NCBI GenBank assembly: GCA_928212115.1
Contig: CAKMRJ010002223.1
Coordinates: 299,533,838-299,597,837, forward strand
Source: Lactuca virosa
Taxonomy: Eukaryota > Streptophyta > Magnoliopsida > Asterales > Asteraceae
Length of the DNA: 64,000 nt
Direction of reading: 5' to 3'
Shown here one piece after another: positions 11,801 to 23,215 of the stretch. Position 1 is the first letter of the stretch, and every line of letters starts with the position of its first letter. The notes under the pieces are model-generated. The model was not told the origin of the DNA. It worked only from the letters and a program-made list of their open reading frames with translations, and searched no databases. The translations under genes were made by a program, and so were the position numbers.

Positions 11801-13093
11801 CACCATTTCACTAGATACGAGATCATTCATGTACCGAAAGTTCAGATGAGCAAGCCTTCGGTGCCATAACCAACTGACGTCAGGAACGGCTTTGGAGAGA
11901 ATGCAGAGTTGCGGTTTGCCAATAATCATGCTGATGTCGAGTGGGTACATGTTCTTGTTGCGATTTGACGTGATTAAACTCTCTTTTTGGTCTTCATTTA
12001 TTACATAGTTGTGCTTCTTACAAAATTCAACACGTTGATTTGAGTCGGTGAGCTGAGCTACACTTATCAAATTATGTTTCAGGTCAACTACATAAGCCAC
12101 ATTTGAGATAGAGAAATTTCCATTGGTGAGAATTTTGTAACCACGAATTTGAGAATTGGAGTTGTTGCCATACGTCATGTAACCAGTGTTTGGAGAAAGC
12201 TTGAGATCCCGTAGAAAGTCTTTATGCCCCGTCATGTGCATGGAGCAAGCACTATCAATATACCATATTGTTTCTTGCTCTAAAACACAAAGTGCCTATA
12301 AAATTAGTGAGTTGTGGAGCTTTTAGGCTCCGAGTTAGGTTTAGGGACATAGACACGGGCTTTGGAATTTGATTGTGACTTCGGAACAACTTTGTGTTTC
12401 TTGGGAATGCTTTTTGAGTCCTTAGGAAACAAACAAAAGGATAATGTCTTCTCATCTATCCAATAGTCATATTCAATGACTTGATGTTTCCAGAGCAGTG
12501 GAAGTCACTGTCTCGTCCGGAGTTAAGGACTTTTTCACTTTCCAAACAAGTTTTTGTTTTGAAGATTTTTGTGAAATTTGTTTCTTTGAAAATTTTTCTT
12601 TGTTTGATGATACATTTGATTTTGAAAATGATTGTGGTTTGAAAATTGTACCATCTGATTTTGCAATAAAAACTGAGGAAATGGTCTGAGGAGAGTCATT
12701 TCGAACAGATTGAGTACTGGATACAGCCAATTTAGGAGTGCTTTTGATGAATTTCTTGGGATCTGACTGACTAGGAGGATTTGGCTTTCATTTGAGAATC
12801 TTAACAGAAGCAAATGTGGTTTGATTATGTGAAGAGAATTTGTTACTACCCCTAGGCATGTCACTTTTGGAATTCTCAAGAAATCTAGAATTTTGTCTAA
12901 ACTTAACTTCCTTCTTAAGGGCATTTTTAGCTTCCTGTTTAGGACTAACAACATCGTTGCGATTCAATGAACGTTTCTTTTTCAGATCAGATGTTGATCT
13001 TGATGTTTGACCATTTGAAGGATTACCAAACTTGGGCTTGATGGGCACCAAGGTGGTTTTAGAGGTTACTAAGGAATTTGATTCACATGAATC
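8825..13093 (-). pseudogene. copia pol: protease, integrase, reverse transcriptase, RNase H (frameshifted)
   Basis: Read leftwards. The protease active site WYIDSACSMHMTG is near 12275-12235. The GAG-pre-integrase zinc site is LWHRRLAHLN...CAACECGKQ at about 11870-11740. The integrase core has DLCGP, RSDNGSEF and ERRNRTL, carrying the D, D and E, at about 11690-11340. Reverse transcriptase (10379-9366) has VYQMDVKSAFLNGELD and the catalytic YVDDIIFGST near 9800-9770. RNase H ends at 8825 and includes FTKALDETKFNGFL. The parts are in different frames: integrase and RNase H share one, reverse transcriptase another, with breaks near 12250, 10380 and 9370. The catalytic residues are still visible, so decay is moderate. 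Confidence 0.9.
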
Positions 13094-13098
13094 AGATG
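13094..13098. other. target site duplication (AGATG), left copy
   Basis: AGATG here is repeated exactly at 15224-15228, flanking the nested gypsy LTR. It shows that the LTR inserted into the already present copia element. Confidence 0.9.
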
Positions 13099-15223
13099 TG
13101 TAACGCCCCGATTCTTGAATATCAATTTATGGTGATAAATTCTCATGAATTCAAGGTCTACTCGATGAGTTGGTTGCCTGAATCGTCAAGTAGCAGCGGG
13201 TTAGGTCGCGCACTTAAGTGACCTACTCGCCGAGTCCAAGAAGGGACTCGACGAGTAAGAGCTGGAGGATGAAACCCTAAATCCCGGGGTTTTGCACCCT
13301 ATTTAAAGGATCATTCGCCCCTTAGCCTCCCTTTGCAGCCTCTAGAGAGTTCAGCAAATCCCTAATACGTGTGTGTGTGCCCCATTTGTGTGTTTCAAGC
13401 CTTGGAAGAAGATTCTTAGAGAAAGGAACTTGAAGATCAAGTAGCTAGCAGCAAGGAGCTTGTGTGGACCTGAAATCTACCTCAGTTAGCACCATTTGAA
13501 GGTATCAAGTCGTTACCTTCACCTTCTTTCCTTCTAGATCTCTTTTGGGTTGAAGATTAGGACTTTTCATCATGTTATGAAGCTATTCTTGGGTATGAGC
13601 TAAGATCTGAAGTTGCAACTTCAGATCTGAACTCTCCTTGGTCTATAGGTCCATAAAGCTTACAGCTTAAGAAAGTATGAACCCTTCCTTTTGAGTTAAA
13701 CTCCATTTCAAGTTTAGATTTGGCATTATGAGTCATTAGAGCCTTACATGCACGTACAGTTTGCAACTTTACGTGATAAACATGCATTGGGAAGCTGGAT
13801 CTACAATTTGGAGCCTTAGCATGGCTTAAAATCGTCTGTATGAATAAAGGACTGAAGAGACTCGGCGAGTTGTATGAACGACTCGGCGAGTCCAATGAAT
13901 ATTGTCGTAGACTCGGTAAGTTGTATGAACGACTTGGCGAGTCCGAAGAAGGTTGTTGTGGGCTCGGCGAGTCAGCGAGGGTTTTCCCAACCTTTGGACA
14001 CGTATGAACGCGACGAGTTGTAAAGGGAAGCCTTGGCGAGTTGGCCAAGGAGTTACGGCCACTGACACTAGGAACTCGACGAGTCACACGAGTGACTCGG
14101 CGGGTTGGCAAGTTATGCAAGGAACTCGGCAAGTAGCTAAGGGTACTCGACGAGTTAAGGTCAACATGGATTGTTAAGCTTGACAGTTGACTTTGACTTT
14201 GACCAAGGGTTGACCAGTTGACTTATGAGAGTATCTTGATAAATTGGATATTTATAGCAAGGACATTGGTGAATATAGGTGTTGGAGTTGGAGCTACATT
14301 TGGAGGAGTTTGACACTACCTTCCGAGCTACATACGAGGTGAGTTATCCTCACTGTATCAACAGGGTCTACGGCACCAAGGCCGGCCCTTTATCAGATTT
14401 GTATCCGGGTAATTGCATGATATGTTTATTGATCTGTTAGATCTGCGTCCTGGTAGTTAGGACGGTATTATGTTTAGTGACCTGGTTTAGGTCGGTATCC
14501 CGGTATATAGGATGATGTTATGTTACTGACCGGTTAGGTCGGTATCCTGGTTATAGTATGTTGCTATGCTATGTGATCTATTAGATCGGTTTGTTTGTCT
14601 ATAGACTGTTATGTGATTATATGTTATATGTGCACATGGTTGTTTGATTGGGGGTGGGTTGAGGCGGGTCCTGCTTCGTGCTGTAGGCCAACATACCCAG
14701 GGCGGACCGGATAGGCTGCAGACCGGGGAGGGCACATAGTCAGGCCAAAGGCCCGGCGGGCGGTCCGGATAGGCTGAAGGCCCCGAGAGGGCGGTCCAGA
14801 CGTGCCGAGGCTCGGAGAGTGGGCCAGATAGACTAAAGGCCCGGTGCGGGCGGACCAGTCATACTGTAGACTCAGAGAGTGGACCAGGTGGACTGAAGGC
14901 CCGATGCGGGCGGACCAGTCACACTGCAGACTCGATATGCATGGCTTTTCTGTATTTGTTGATATGATATGATTATGGTTGTATGAGGTTGGTATTTTGG
15001 GGGTAACTCACTAAGCCTTCGAGCTTACATTTATCGATTATTATTTCAAGTACAGCGGCTGACCACGGGAAGGCGAAGGCGTGACCGTACACTTCCTCGG
15101 TTTATGATTATGATTTCTGGGAGCTCTGATATTAAACTATTTTGGAAAACCTTTTTGTAATAACTTTTGGTATTTTGAATGTTTTAAAAGTTTAAATTTG
15201 GCTTGAATTTTATGGGTGTTACA
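13099..15223 (+). mobile_element. solo Ty3/gypsy LTR, 2125 bp, nested in the copia element
   Basis: Starts TGTAACGCCCCGATTCTTG, ends GGGTGTTACA, and is flanked by AGATG on both sides. No internal region is present, so it is a solo LTR left by LTR-LTR recombination. About a dozen copies of the palindrome ACTCGGCGAGT or one-base variants lie at 13155-14160. GC-rich units of about 55-60 bp around GGCGGACCGG lie at 14640-14930. The block GGGTAACTCACTAAGCCTTC at about 15000 matches the other gypsy LTRs. A likely TATA region is at about 13300. Confidence 0.92.
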
Positions 15224-15360
15224 AGATGAGACATTACTTGATGTTTCAACATTTTCTTCTAAGGATGCCCATGCAAACTCAGAAGTGACAGGTTCGGTTG
15301 TCATAGGAATGATTTCCTCAATAATACAATTATTAGGAGGATTGTGTTTCGGAACGTGAT

Positions 15361-17489
15361 CTATGCAATTGGAAACACTATGATGAAATTCAGTGTCCGA
15401 TTCAGGTCCAGGTTTATCAGAGGCGGAAGAGGCATAGAATCAGGACATTTGACAACAATGGGTTGAAACTTAGGAATCAAGGATGAGAACTTGTCATTAG
15501 TCTCCAGAAGGGGTGACAAGGGAGAGACAGGTGCGTCCGAATGTTGATGGTTTGGAACATCTCCCATAAAGGTCAGATTTTGCAACTCCTTCAAGGGACT
15601 AGCTATTGGTTTCGGAAACTCGCTTCCGAGACCAGGAGCTTTTGACCAAGGATGACGAAAGTTATGAGTCGTTCGTTGATTCGCTTCAAGTATGTCAATG
15701 GAATTATGCAAAGCATCTATTTTCGTATTGAGACGTTTGTTATCGGAAATTAGAATGTCTCTTTCAGAATAAGTAATTTCACATTTGTCTTTTAGAATGA
15801 TACGTTCATCTTTTGACATTACAAGCTCATGCTCTAAGGACTCGATTTTTAACTTTTTATCCTCAAAACTTAACCTAAGACGATTTAATTCACACTCCTT
15901 CTTCTCACTGGCTTCTATGGCGGACTCATAGGCTTTATAGATGGTGCTCATATCTGTTTGGATCTGGGTTAGATAAGGTTCACAAAGAGACAGATCAAAA
16001 TTATTATCAGTAATCATAGATTTTACCTGCTGAACGATGCTTCGACCAGGTGGATCGTTGGTGGCCATGTAGCAGTAGTGTGGTTCAGCAACATCATCTT
16101 CATCTTCTGACCCAGAGGACCAATAGCCTTCATCACATTCAACAGTTTGTCTTGCCATCAAGAACATGTTTCTTCCAGTCACCATGTCATCATCATCTTC
16201 GGATGACCAATATCCTTCGACATCCCTTGATACAGTTGTTACGAAAGCTTTTTCACTTTCTTCCATCTCTTGAGCTTTCCGGGCGTAGTATGCAGATTCC
16301 TTGATCTTTGGTTTTTGCGGAGCTTCAGCTAAGCAATCTTTTGCAAAGTGTTTTTCATGTCCACACTTGTGACACACAATTTTCGGCTTGTCGGATTTTG
16401 GATTCTGCTGTGGTTCCGGAATAGAGTTTGGCTTTGTGATGTTCGGTTTGTACGAGAGGATTTTCCGGAGTTGGTTGTGGTTCCGGAGCTGAGTATGGTT
16501 GAGGATTGTTTTGGTGAGGAGCATGAAAATGATTTTGGTATGGTTTGTAAGAGGGATTGAAAGGACGTTTGTATTTCATGGAGAGTAGAGAAAATTCATG
16601 TTGGAAATGGAGTTCAGAGTCCATGGCTTTAGAATCATCAATAGGATAGTTCTGTGTGGGTAAGACAGGTAAGGAGGACTGAACAGATGGAACAATGGGT
16701 TTGAAAGGGTCCGAGTTGGATGTGTTCGGAATGGATGGTTCAAAGGAACTGACAAGAGCAAGAGGACCTCCGGAGAGTTCCATTATGGTCTGAGCAACAT
16801 TAGATTCATGTCCTTGAAGTTCATCAAAGAGTTGATAAAGCTTTAACTTTTTCAAAGAACCATTACTTTGGAGACAAGATTTCACATTTCCCATCCTTTA
16901 CCGAGGCTGTTTATGAACTTGAGAATGTACTCCAAGGGAGTTCGGACAATCCCATGAGCAGTCATGTTGTTGACTACTATTCGATAACGGTTAGAGACTG
17001 AGGCCACTGATTCACCAGGAGTGGTAGTGAAAGTGTCAAAATCATTGACAGCCGAGGTGAGACGCTTGTCTTTAATGTTTTTCGAACCTTCGATCAGATC
17101 TTGGAGAATGTCCCAAATCTCTTTTGCTGATTTACACAACTTAATGTGTTCAAAGAGTGAGGGAGGAACACCAAACACCATTTCCCATAAGGCAACTTGA
17201 TCAGCATGTAGCTTCTCAATATCATCTGCAGTTAGAGGAGCTGGATGAGTCTCATCTTGACCCATAAGCTGAGCAACAGCATCTCTCACAACTGTTCTTA
17301 CAGGAACATGAGGACCTTCTTTGACGGATCTCCAAATAGCTTCACCTTTCTCTTTAGCTAGTAAAAATCTTTCCATTCTAATTTCCAGTGATCATATTCT
17401 TCCACAACTAGCAGTGGGGAACGTGTAGGGCCACCCACGCTATTTGCGATTTGCATTGAAATCATTTGTTGAGTGTTAGAAGCAGCCAT
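15361..17489 (-). pseudogene. copia gag with CCHC zinc knuckle and coiled coil (frameshifted)
   Basis: ATG near 17489, start MAASNTQQMISMQIANSVGG, 148 nt after the LTR. A frame change near 17385 leads into the UBN2-type gag domain (17376-16882), with LWEMVFGVPPSLFEHIKLCK and the ESVASVSNRYRIVVNNM helix. More gag follows at 16894-16355. The zinc knuckle CHKCGHEKHFAKDC (C-x2-C-x4-H-x4-C) is at about 16380-16335. Two acidic GYWSS repeats follow, then a coiled coil of about 130 residues (about 15960-15690). A gag with a long C-terminal coiled coil is typical of Sireviruses. The protein continues past 15228 into the part beyond the nested LTR. Confidence 0.85.
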
Positions 17490-17623
17490 TGAAGTTAAGG
17501 TATCTTCAAGCAAAAGTGGTATATAGAAGAACTTTTATCCTTAACACAGAAATGGTTGAAATACCAAGGTAATTTCAAACCAACTATAATCTGATCTTGT
17601 GGATTCAAAGGACAACCACTCAA

Positions 17624-17635
17624 GCTCTGATACCA
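17624..17635 (-). other. primer-binding site, initiator-Met tRNA type
   Basis: The minus strand reads TGGTATCAGAGC, complementary to the 3' end of plant initiator methionine tRNA, two bases inside the 5' LTR end. This is the standard priming site for plant copia elements and fixes the element's orientation. Confidence 0.92.
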
Positions 17636-17637
17636 AT

Positions 17638-18297
17638 TGAGAGAACAAATTAATCTGATGCGCAGGGACAAGGTTTGAAAACTCAAACCTTGAGTTAATG
17701 CTTAAGATCAATGTCTGCTTGCTAATGAATGTTCCAGTCAAGTCTGGATAGGCCAGTCAAGTCTGAGTTAATGTATTCAACAAATATTCAAGCCATAAAT
17801 GAAGAATGAGAATTAAGATTAAAGTAAAGTTAATAAATGAAGAACAAAGAGAATGTTGTAAAAACAAGAGAGTGAAGTAAATGAAATATTGCTAAAAAGT
17901 TTGAACAATCCGTCATTTAGATTTGCATTAAAAGCTCCTATAAATAGGAGAGCATGATACAAGGTACAAACAGGGATACATACATAGGACTGGATAAAAA
18001 GGATATTTCTGACATTCTGATTGTCCAAGTTGACAAACAGACTAAGTCCTATGAAATATCTAATCATGATAAGTAACAAAACTAATTAATGCACAGTGAA
18101 AAAGGTACTGATTGGGAAACACAAACATTCCGGTCCAAACATTCATTCCGGAATGCCTTCTACTCATCTGCTCCGGACTTGGCTTGACTTTCGGACTCCA
18201 ACTGATTCCGCACCAACTTAACACTTCGGAATCTTGACTGACTTCGGATCTTCAAAAAGAATTGAGATTGCTAGAGGTTCACTTTCAGGTTCCAACA
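17638..18297 (-). repeat. 5' LTR of the copia element, 660 bp
   Basis: Pairs with 3825-4466. It differs by scattered substitutions and by a 19-bp extra segment near 17743 that repeats CAGTCAAGTCTG. The TATA region is at about 17938-17950. The end TGTTGGAACC at 18297 is followed by the TTGAT target duplication. Confidence 0.92.
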
Positions 18298-18302
18298 TTG
18301 AT

Positions 18303-18600
18303 TAAGAAAATCACTTTATGGACTCCAACAAGCCTCTCGAAACTGCTATGAAAATTTCACCCCGGCCTTATTAAGAATTGGTTTTAAGAAATATTGTGTT
18401 GATAACTCTTTTTTCATCCATAAACATGAGAAGACATACGTAACAACACTTATCTATGTCGATGACGTAATTATTATGGGTAAAAATGATGATAAGATAC
18501 AAGAAACCAAAGACTATCTTGATGAAAATTTCAGCATCAAATATATTGGATTTTTGAAATATTTTTTGGCATTGAGGTTGCTCAAACTTCAGATGGTTTG
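18303..18600 (+). pseudogene. ancient copia reverse transcriptase, fragment 1
   Basis: Translates to LRKSLYGLQQASRNCYENFT, then TLIYVDDVIIMGKNDDKIQE (catalytic YVDD), then YLDENFSIKYIG. This is the second half of a copia reverse transcriptase. It is interrupted on the left by the 14.5-kb copia element and on the right by a gypsy LTR. A TGA stands where CGA (Arg) is expected at the left junction. Removing both insertions gives a continuous gene with 20519-21138 and 21960-22144. Confidence 0.9.
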
Positions 18601-18605
18601 GTTTT

Positions 18606-19584
18606 TGTGACATCCCCAATTTCACGGTCCGAAAAGACCGATTTGTTTATGCTTGATTTTAAAAAAAAAAAAATCAGAGTATCTTTTAAAGAAATACGTT
18701 GCGGAATTTGTTCCCAAAAACATGATAAATATATTATCAAATCATTTCCGAGGAAATGTATTTTATTCATTTTAAAACTTTGGGATGTCATCGTCAAAAC
18801 GGAAACATAAGCATAAACAGAACTTACATTCATTTACACTAGTGATTTTACATCTCCTTTAATCTCTTAGTGTAACATAGCTTCGTATCGACACCTGTGA
18901 TACAAATAACTTGAGTGGGTCAGGTTGGGAAACCTGGTGAGTATATAGGGTTTTTAACCCACAATAATAAAGTTATTGTGTTTTATCATCAAACAATTAA
19001 CCCAATTACCCATCCCCATTATCTTATTTATTTCTTAAGGATTTACCCTAAGAATCATCTATCACTCATTCCTAAGGATTCATCCTAAGGAATAGGCACG
19101 AAGTACATCGCCGCCAGGGTTTATACAAAAGGCACTAAGTCCATAGCTGTCAGGGTTTATACAACATGTGTTAAGTCCATAGCTCTCATTTATCGACATT
19201 ATTATTCACGGGAATCCACCTGCAATACATGTCAATGGGTTTTTAGAGTACATATGATGAACATATAGTTCACAACACCTACAGGTTGCGAGCCTGCTAG
19301 TGTTCCACAGACCGTCTAGAATAGTCCATGGTTGTCATCCATACTCTGTCGAATGACGGGGGCCAACGTTTGGGTAAGGGCTTCTCTCATATTTCACCCA
19401 TCACCCTCATCTCATGATCTATATCACTGATCATCTCATTTATCCAACTCATCTTTCATCACATACCAACTATTTCATCTACCCATGTTTTACCCAACAT
19501 TTTTGTAGATATAAAATACATATACATTTTAAATCATTTAAAACCTGTATAAATCATTCATTCAACATCCATCTCAAATAAACA

Positions 19585-19649
<65 letters not shown>

Positions 19650-20513
19650 CATAGCACGTATTTTATATAAAATACATCATATCTATGTGTAAGATGAAAG
19701 TGACTATACACTCACTTGTAGCATGTTTTTATAGAATCTAATTAGAAATGGTCAGCGGTTCGTGATCGTCGGGCTCGGAACGCGGAATGCCTTCAGCAAA
19801 CGAGAGAGAAAGAAGAGTTTTAGGTGTAAGAATGGCTGAGGTCGAACTTGCTATTTATAGGGTGTTCTGGGCCCATTCACGTCGTGGACTTGATGTTCAC
19901 GTCGTGGTGGATGGTTGAATCACTTCGTAGGCTTGCCATCTGCGTTCTAGCTCCGAAAGGTGTCCGGATGACATTTTCACGCCGTGAATCGAATGTCCAC
20001 GTCGTGGACTCTTAACACATCACTCTCATAGACTTAGCACGTGTTTTCTAGCCTCGATTAGTGTCTTTGACTAGTTTCACGTCGTGAATCTCATGTTCAC
20101 GTCGTGGACTTGAGGCGGCTAGGGTTTCAGCCACGTGTCATGCCCTCAGACAGCTACATCTTCGGAAGGCCATAACTTTTGCATACGAACTCCGTTTTCG
20201 ACGTTCTTTATATCCACGCGTAGGTGGAGACGTACTCTAAAACTTTCTTTTAGGTCACAAAGGCTAAAAAGTATTTTATCATAAACTCACTTTTTATGAT
20301 TCCCGGTGTCGTGCCGGTTTTGTCGCGAAACTTCGACAGGTCATAACTTCTTCGTTATAACTCGGATTTCAGCGTTCTTTATATGTACGGAAACCTTGTG
20401 ACAAATACTAAATCTTGGTTAAGATTATTTCTTATAAATAATCATATATAAAAAAAGTCATTTTTGACGTTTATCGTCTCTAAATTGACTAGCCCGAATC
20501 TGCGGGCGCTACA
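18606..20513 (-). mobile_element. solo Ty3/gypsy LTR, 1908 bp
   Basis: Flanked by perfect GTTTT duplications at 18601-18605 and 20514-20518. Minus-strand ends are TGTAGCGCCCG...GATGTCACA. The TATA box TATAAATA is on the minus strand near 19850. From about 19870 to 20115 it has repeated CACGTCGTGG/TTCACGTCGTGAA near-palindromes. A long (AT)n run lies near 19590-19646. CATAACTT...TTCTTTATAT blocks lie at 20170 and 20345. It sits inside the ancient copia reverse transcriptase. Confidence 0.92.
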
Positions 20514-20518
20514 GTTTT

Positions 20519-21138
20519 AAGTCAATGAAAGTATACATTAGACATCCTTGAAGGTAGTGGGTTAGAAGGTTGTCGTCCAACTTCCTAGGGAACAAAACTT
20601 GAAACTTGAACTAAGTGAAGAAAGTCCCAAAATTGATGCAAATTGGTATCGACGTCTTGTTGGAAGACTTCCCTACCTTTAAGTCACTAGGATGGATATT
20701 GCATATGCTATCAACATTCTTAGTTAATTTGTTGTTGACCCGCTTCAAATCCACCAGGATGCAACAATATGTGTCCTTCGTTATATTAAGGGGACACGTG
20801 GGCAAAGGATTTTTTCCCAAAGTAAGAGGCTTAAACCTTGTTACTTTCTGCGATGGTGATTGGTTTGGATGCGTGTGCACTAGAATATCAAGAACTGGGT
20901 ACTTACTTTTAGTAGGAGGTGCTCATATATCATGGAAAACGAAGAAACAATCAGTAGTTTCTCATTCTTCTGTTGAAGCTGAGTACCGAGCCATGACTAC
21001 TACAATTAGAGAAGTTCTTTGGTTACGATGGCTTTTAAAAGATTTGGAGGCAACTCCTACGGACCCTGCTCCTTTTTTGCGACAATCAATGTGCATGTCA
21101 TATCGTAAATAACCCGGTGTTTCATGAACGCACAAAGA
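20519..21138 (+). pseudogene. ancient copia reverse transcriptase end and RNase H, fragment 2
   Basis: Continues fragment 1 exactly across the solo LTR (GLVLSQ, stop, KYTLDILEGSGLEG; TGA in place of CGA). RNase H follows with TFCDGDWFGCVCTRISRTGY, HISWKTKKQSVVSHSSVEAE and YRAMTTTIREVLWLRWLL. The frame shifts in places. At the 3' end a CDNQCACHI-type segment and HERTK are readable up to the next insertion at 21139. Confidence 0.9.
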
Positions 21139-21954
21139 TGTTGGAAATGGGTGTCCAATGTCATAACTAATTAGTATAACTTTGGGAATAATAACAAAGT
21201 CATTTTAAGGTTGCATTTAAAAACTAAAATAGCTAGAAAATGATTTGAGAGATTGATATAATAGTTTATTAATTTATCACAGCTTGATAAATTAATTAGA
21301 AATTGGATGAAATTAATTTAGAATTAATCGGAATTAATTGGAATTAATTATAATTAATCAGAAAATCATTTAAAGGTACACAGACAACTGGATATTAATT
21401 GTTCAATATTTGAACAACTTGATTGTTCTGGAACCCTAGAAGGGTTGGATGAATTTAAGGGATAAATCCCTTTATGATTTTCGTCCATGGCTGCTAATAA
21501 GGCGGAGATTTGAATTAGGATTAAATCTGAATATTTAATTAATTCATATCTGCTTTCTCTGCAAGTTTACTCAGCTATAAATAGACCCTCCCGGCCTTCA
21601 TTAATTTTGCCCCTTGCTCCCTTGAACTCAGAGATTTCGATTTTTGCAAGCCTCTTTTCCTCTTTCCTAATATTTTGGTGTTTAGTCTTTTTGGTATGAT
21701 TCTATAGAGGCGTTCTACTTTGGTGCTAGATCTTCCAAGAGCATCAAGGAATTCGAGATCTACAAGTCAAGAAGCAAATTTGATTTTGCTTAAAGGTTAG
21801 TAATCCTATCTCTCTTTGTAGTATTATTTAGCAGTTTTTGAAAGTAGATTGTTATAGCTAATAAAACCTAGATCCCATGGTGCATGTACACTTAGGGTTA
21901 TTTAATTGCTTCCTTTGCCAAATATTAATGTATAGATGCATAGAAAACCTATCA
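21139..21954 (+). mobile_element. solo Ty1/copia LTR, 816 bp
   Basis: Starts TGTTGGAAATGGG and ends AACCTATCA. Flanks are AAAGA (21134-21138) and AAAGC (21955-21959), a target duplication with one mutated base. TATAAATA is at 21576-21583. It splits the HERTK / HVEMDC segment of the ancient RNase H. It belongs to the same family as the LTR at 54800-55743: the starts and many internal blocks align. Confidence 0.88.
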
Positions 21955-21959
21955 AAAGC

Positions 21960-22144
21960 ATGTTGAAATGGATTGTTATTTTGTTCAAAAAAATGTAGAA
22001 TCACAAGAAATCATGTCTAGACGAGTGGACACTAAATCATAATTGCCTGACCTTTTGACAAAAGCTCTAGGAACGCGTCAACTTCAAGAATTCCTCAGCA
22101 AGTTAGGCATTCATAACTTTAATGCTCCACTTAAGGTGGAGTAA
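21960..22144 (+). pseudogene. ancient copia RNase H C-terminus, fragment 3
   Basis: Reads HVEMDCYFVQK, then EIMSRRVDTKS, DLLTKALGTRQLQEFLSKLG and IHNFNAPLKVE, with a stop at 22142-22144. This is the standard end of copia pol. One TAA lies inside. About 250 bp of AT-rich sequence follows, which may be the element's 3' untranslated or LTR region, but no pair was found. Confidence 0.88.
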
Positions 22145-22389
22145 AGAAATCGAGATTATCTTGCCTTGCACTCCAAGGTTTATCTTGTTTCCTTGTTACT
22201 AGATTTTTTTAATTATCTTTTAGTTTCCTTATAAGTTTCTAGTTTCCTTAATCGACTCTAGTTTCTCTTGTATTTAAACACTTTTGATCGGTTGAATGAA
22301 TTAAGCTTTTGCAAATACCAAAATCTTTAACTAGGAATAGTAGAATTTCTGTCGATTTCTAATTCAAAGAGCCTAGCAAATCTAAGATA

Positions 22390-23215
22390 AAAAGCTTGAT
22401 TACTAACCTAACAATCCTTCCAAAATCTCGTCCTAACACCATTTCCAACTAGTTTTTTAATTATCGTCGTGGACATCACACATCGATCTTCTAATCTTTT
22501 GAACATAGCCAAAACACGCAGCCAAGGACCTGACCCACAGTTTACCAAAACACCTCCAAAAAGACTGTCATACTCGCCATACGAAGCTTTTATGACCTTC
22601 ACTCATAACAAAGCTTCATTCTCAAGGAGTCTCCATCGCCATTTTTGCAATAAAGCAAAGTTAAAAGTCACCATACTTCCTATATCGAGACCCCCATGTT
22701 TTCTAGAAGTTAAAACAACCTCCCATTTTATCCAATGGTTTTTGTGATTAACTTCATCAACACCCCAAAAAAAATTAGTACGGGCAGCTTCAAGCTTCTT
22801 GGCCACCGCCACAGGCATAAGAAAAAGAGACATAATAAATTCAAAGCGAGCCTAACACGAGTTTAGCAACATCACTCTACCATCTATAGATAGAGTTATA
22901 ACCTTCCAGTAAGACATTTTTTTTTCAAAATCTATCCATCACCTTATTCCATCCTTCAACCTTTGTCATGTTTTGTCCCACTAGTATTCTTAAATAAATG
23001 AATGACAATTTATGAGGTTTACACCCAGTAAAAGAAGCATAATTCGTGATCTCTTCAAACGTCACCCCCCACACCTTAAAGATTAGACTTGTGAATATTA
23101 ATTTTAGGACCCGGCACCAAATAAAAACATTGTATGATGCTCACCATATTAATGATATTTGTATGCGTCCACTCTCCCACCATTATAGCATCATCTGTAT
23201 AACTAAGTGAGAAAT
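22390..23215 (-). pseudogene. non-LTR (LINE, L1-type) reverse transcriptase fragment
   Basis: Minus-strand translation gives, in order, a degenerate catalytic box YTDDAIMVGEW (about 23200-23165), PGPKINIHKSNL, a VEGWNKVMDRF-type segment, MSYWK, then VAKKLEAARTNFFWGVDEVN and GGLDIGSMVTFNFALLQKWRWRLL (about 22800-22620), and WLRVLAMFKRLE / GNGVRTRFWKDC. This is the C-terminal half of a plant L1 reverse transcriptase plus the following region. It is full of stops and frameshifts, and no poly(A) end or target duplication is obvious. Confidence 0.82.

Larger units (their letters stand above)
3825..18297 (-). mobile_element. Sirevirus-like Ty1/copia retrotransposon with third ORF, 14.5 kb including a nested solo LTR
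   Basis: A complete element on the minus strand, bounded by two LTRs (17638-18297 is the 5' LTR, 3825-4466 the 3' LTR) and by perfect TTGAT target duplications at 3820-3824 and 18298-18302. The order on the minus strand is LTR, primer-binding site, gag with zinc knuckle and long coiled coil, protease, integrase, reverse transcriptase, RNase H, a spacer of about 930 bp, a third ORF (7892-4503), polypurine tract, LTR. A 2125-bp gypsy solo LTR is nested between gag and protease. Without it the element is about 12.3 kb. The large gag with coiled coil and the extra ORF fit the Sirevirus genus. All genes carry stops or frameshifts, so it is not autonomous. Confidence 0.9.

Noticed and set aside
17624..17635. 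tRNA gene remnant
   Set aside because: Only the 12-nt primer-binding complement of tRNA-Met is present, next to an LTR. There is no cloverleaf.
22408..22833. Two short minus-strand ORFs as independent host genes
   Set aside because: They join into a LINE reverse transcriptase C-terminus with stops and frameshifts.
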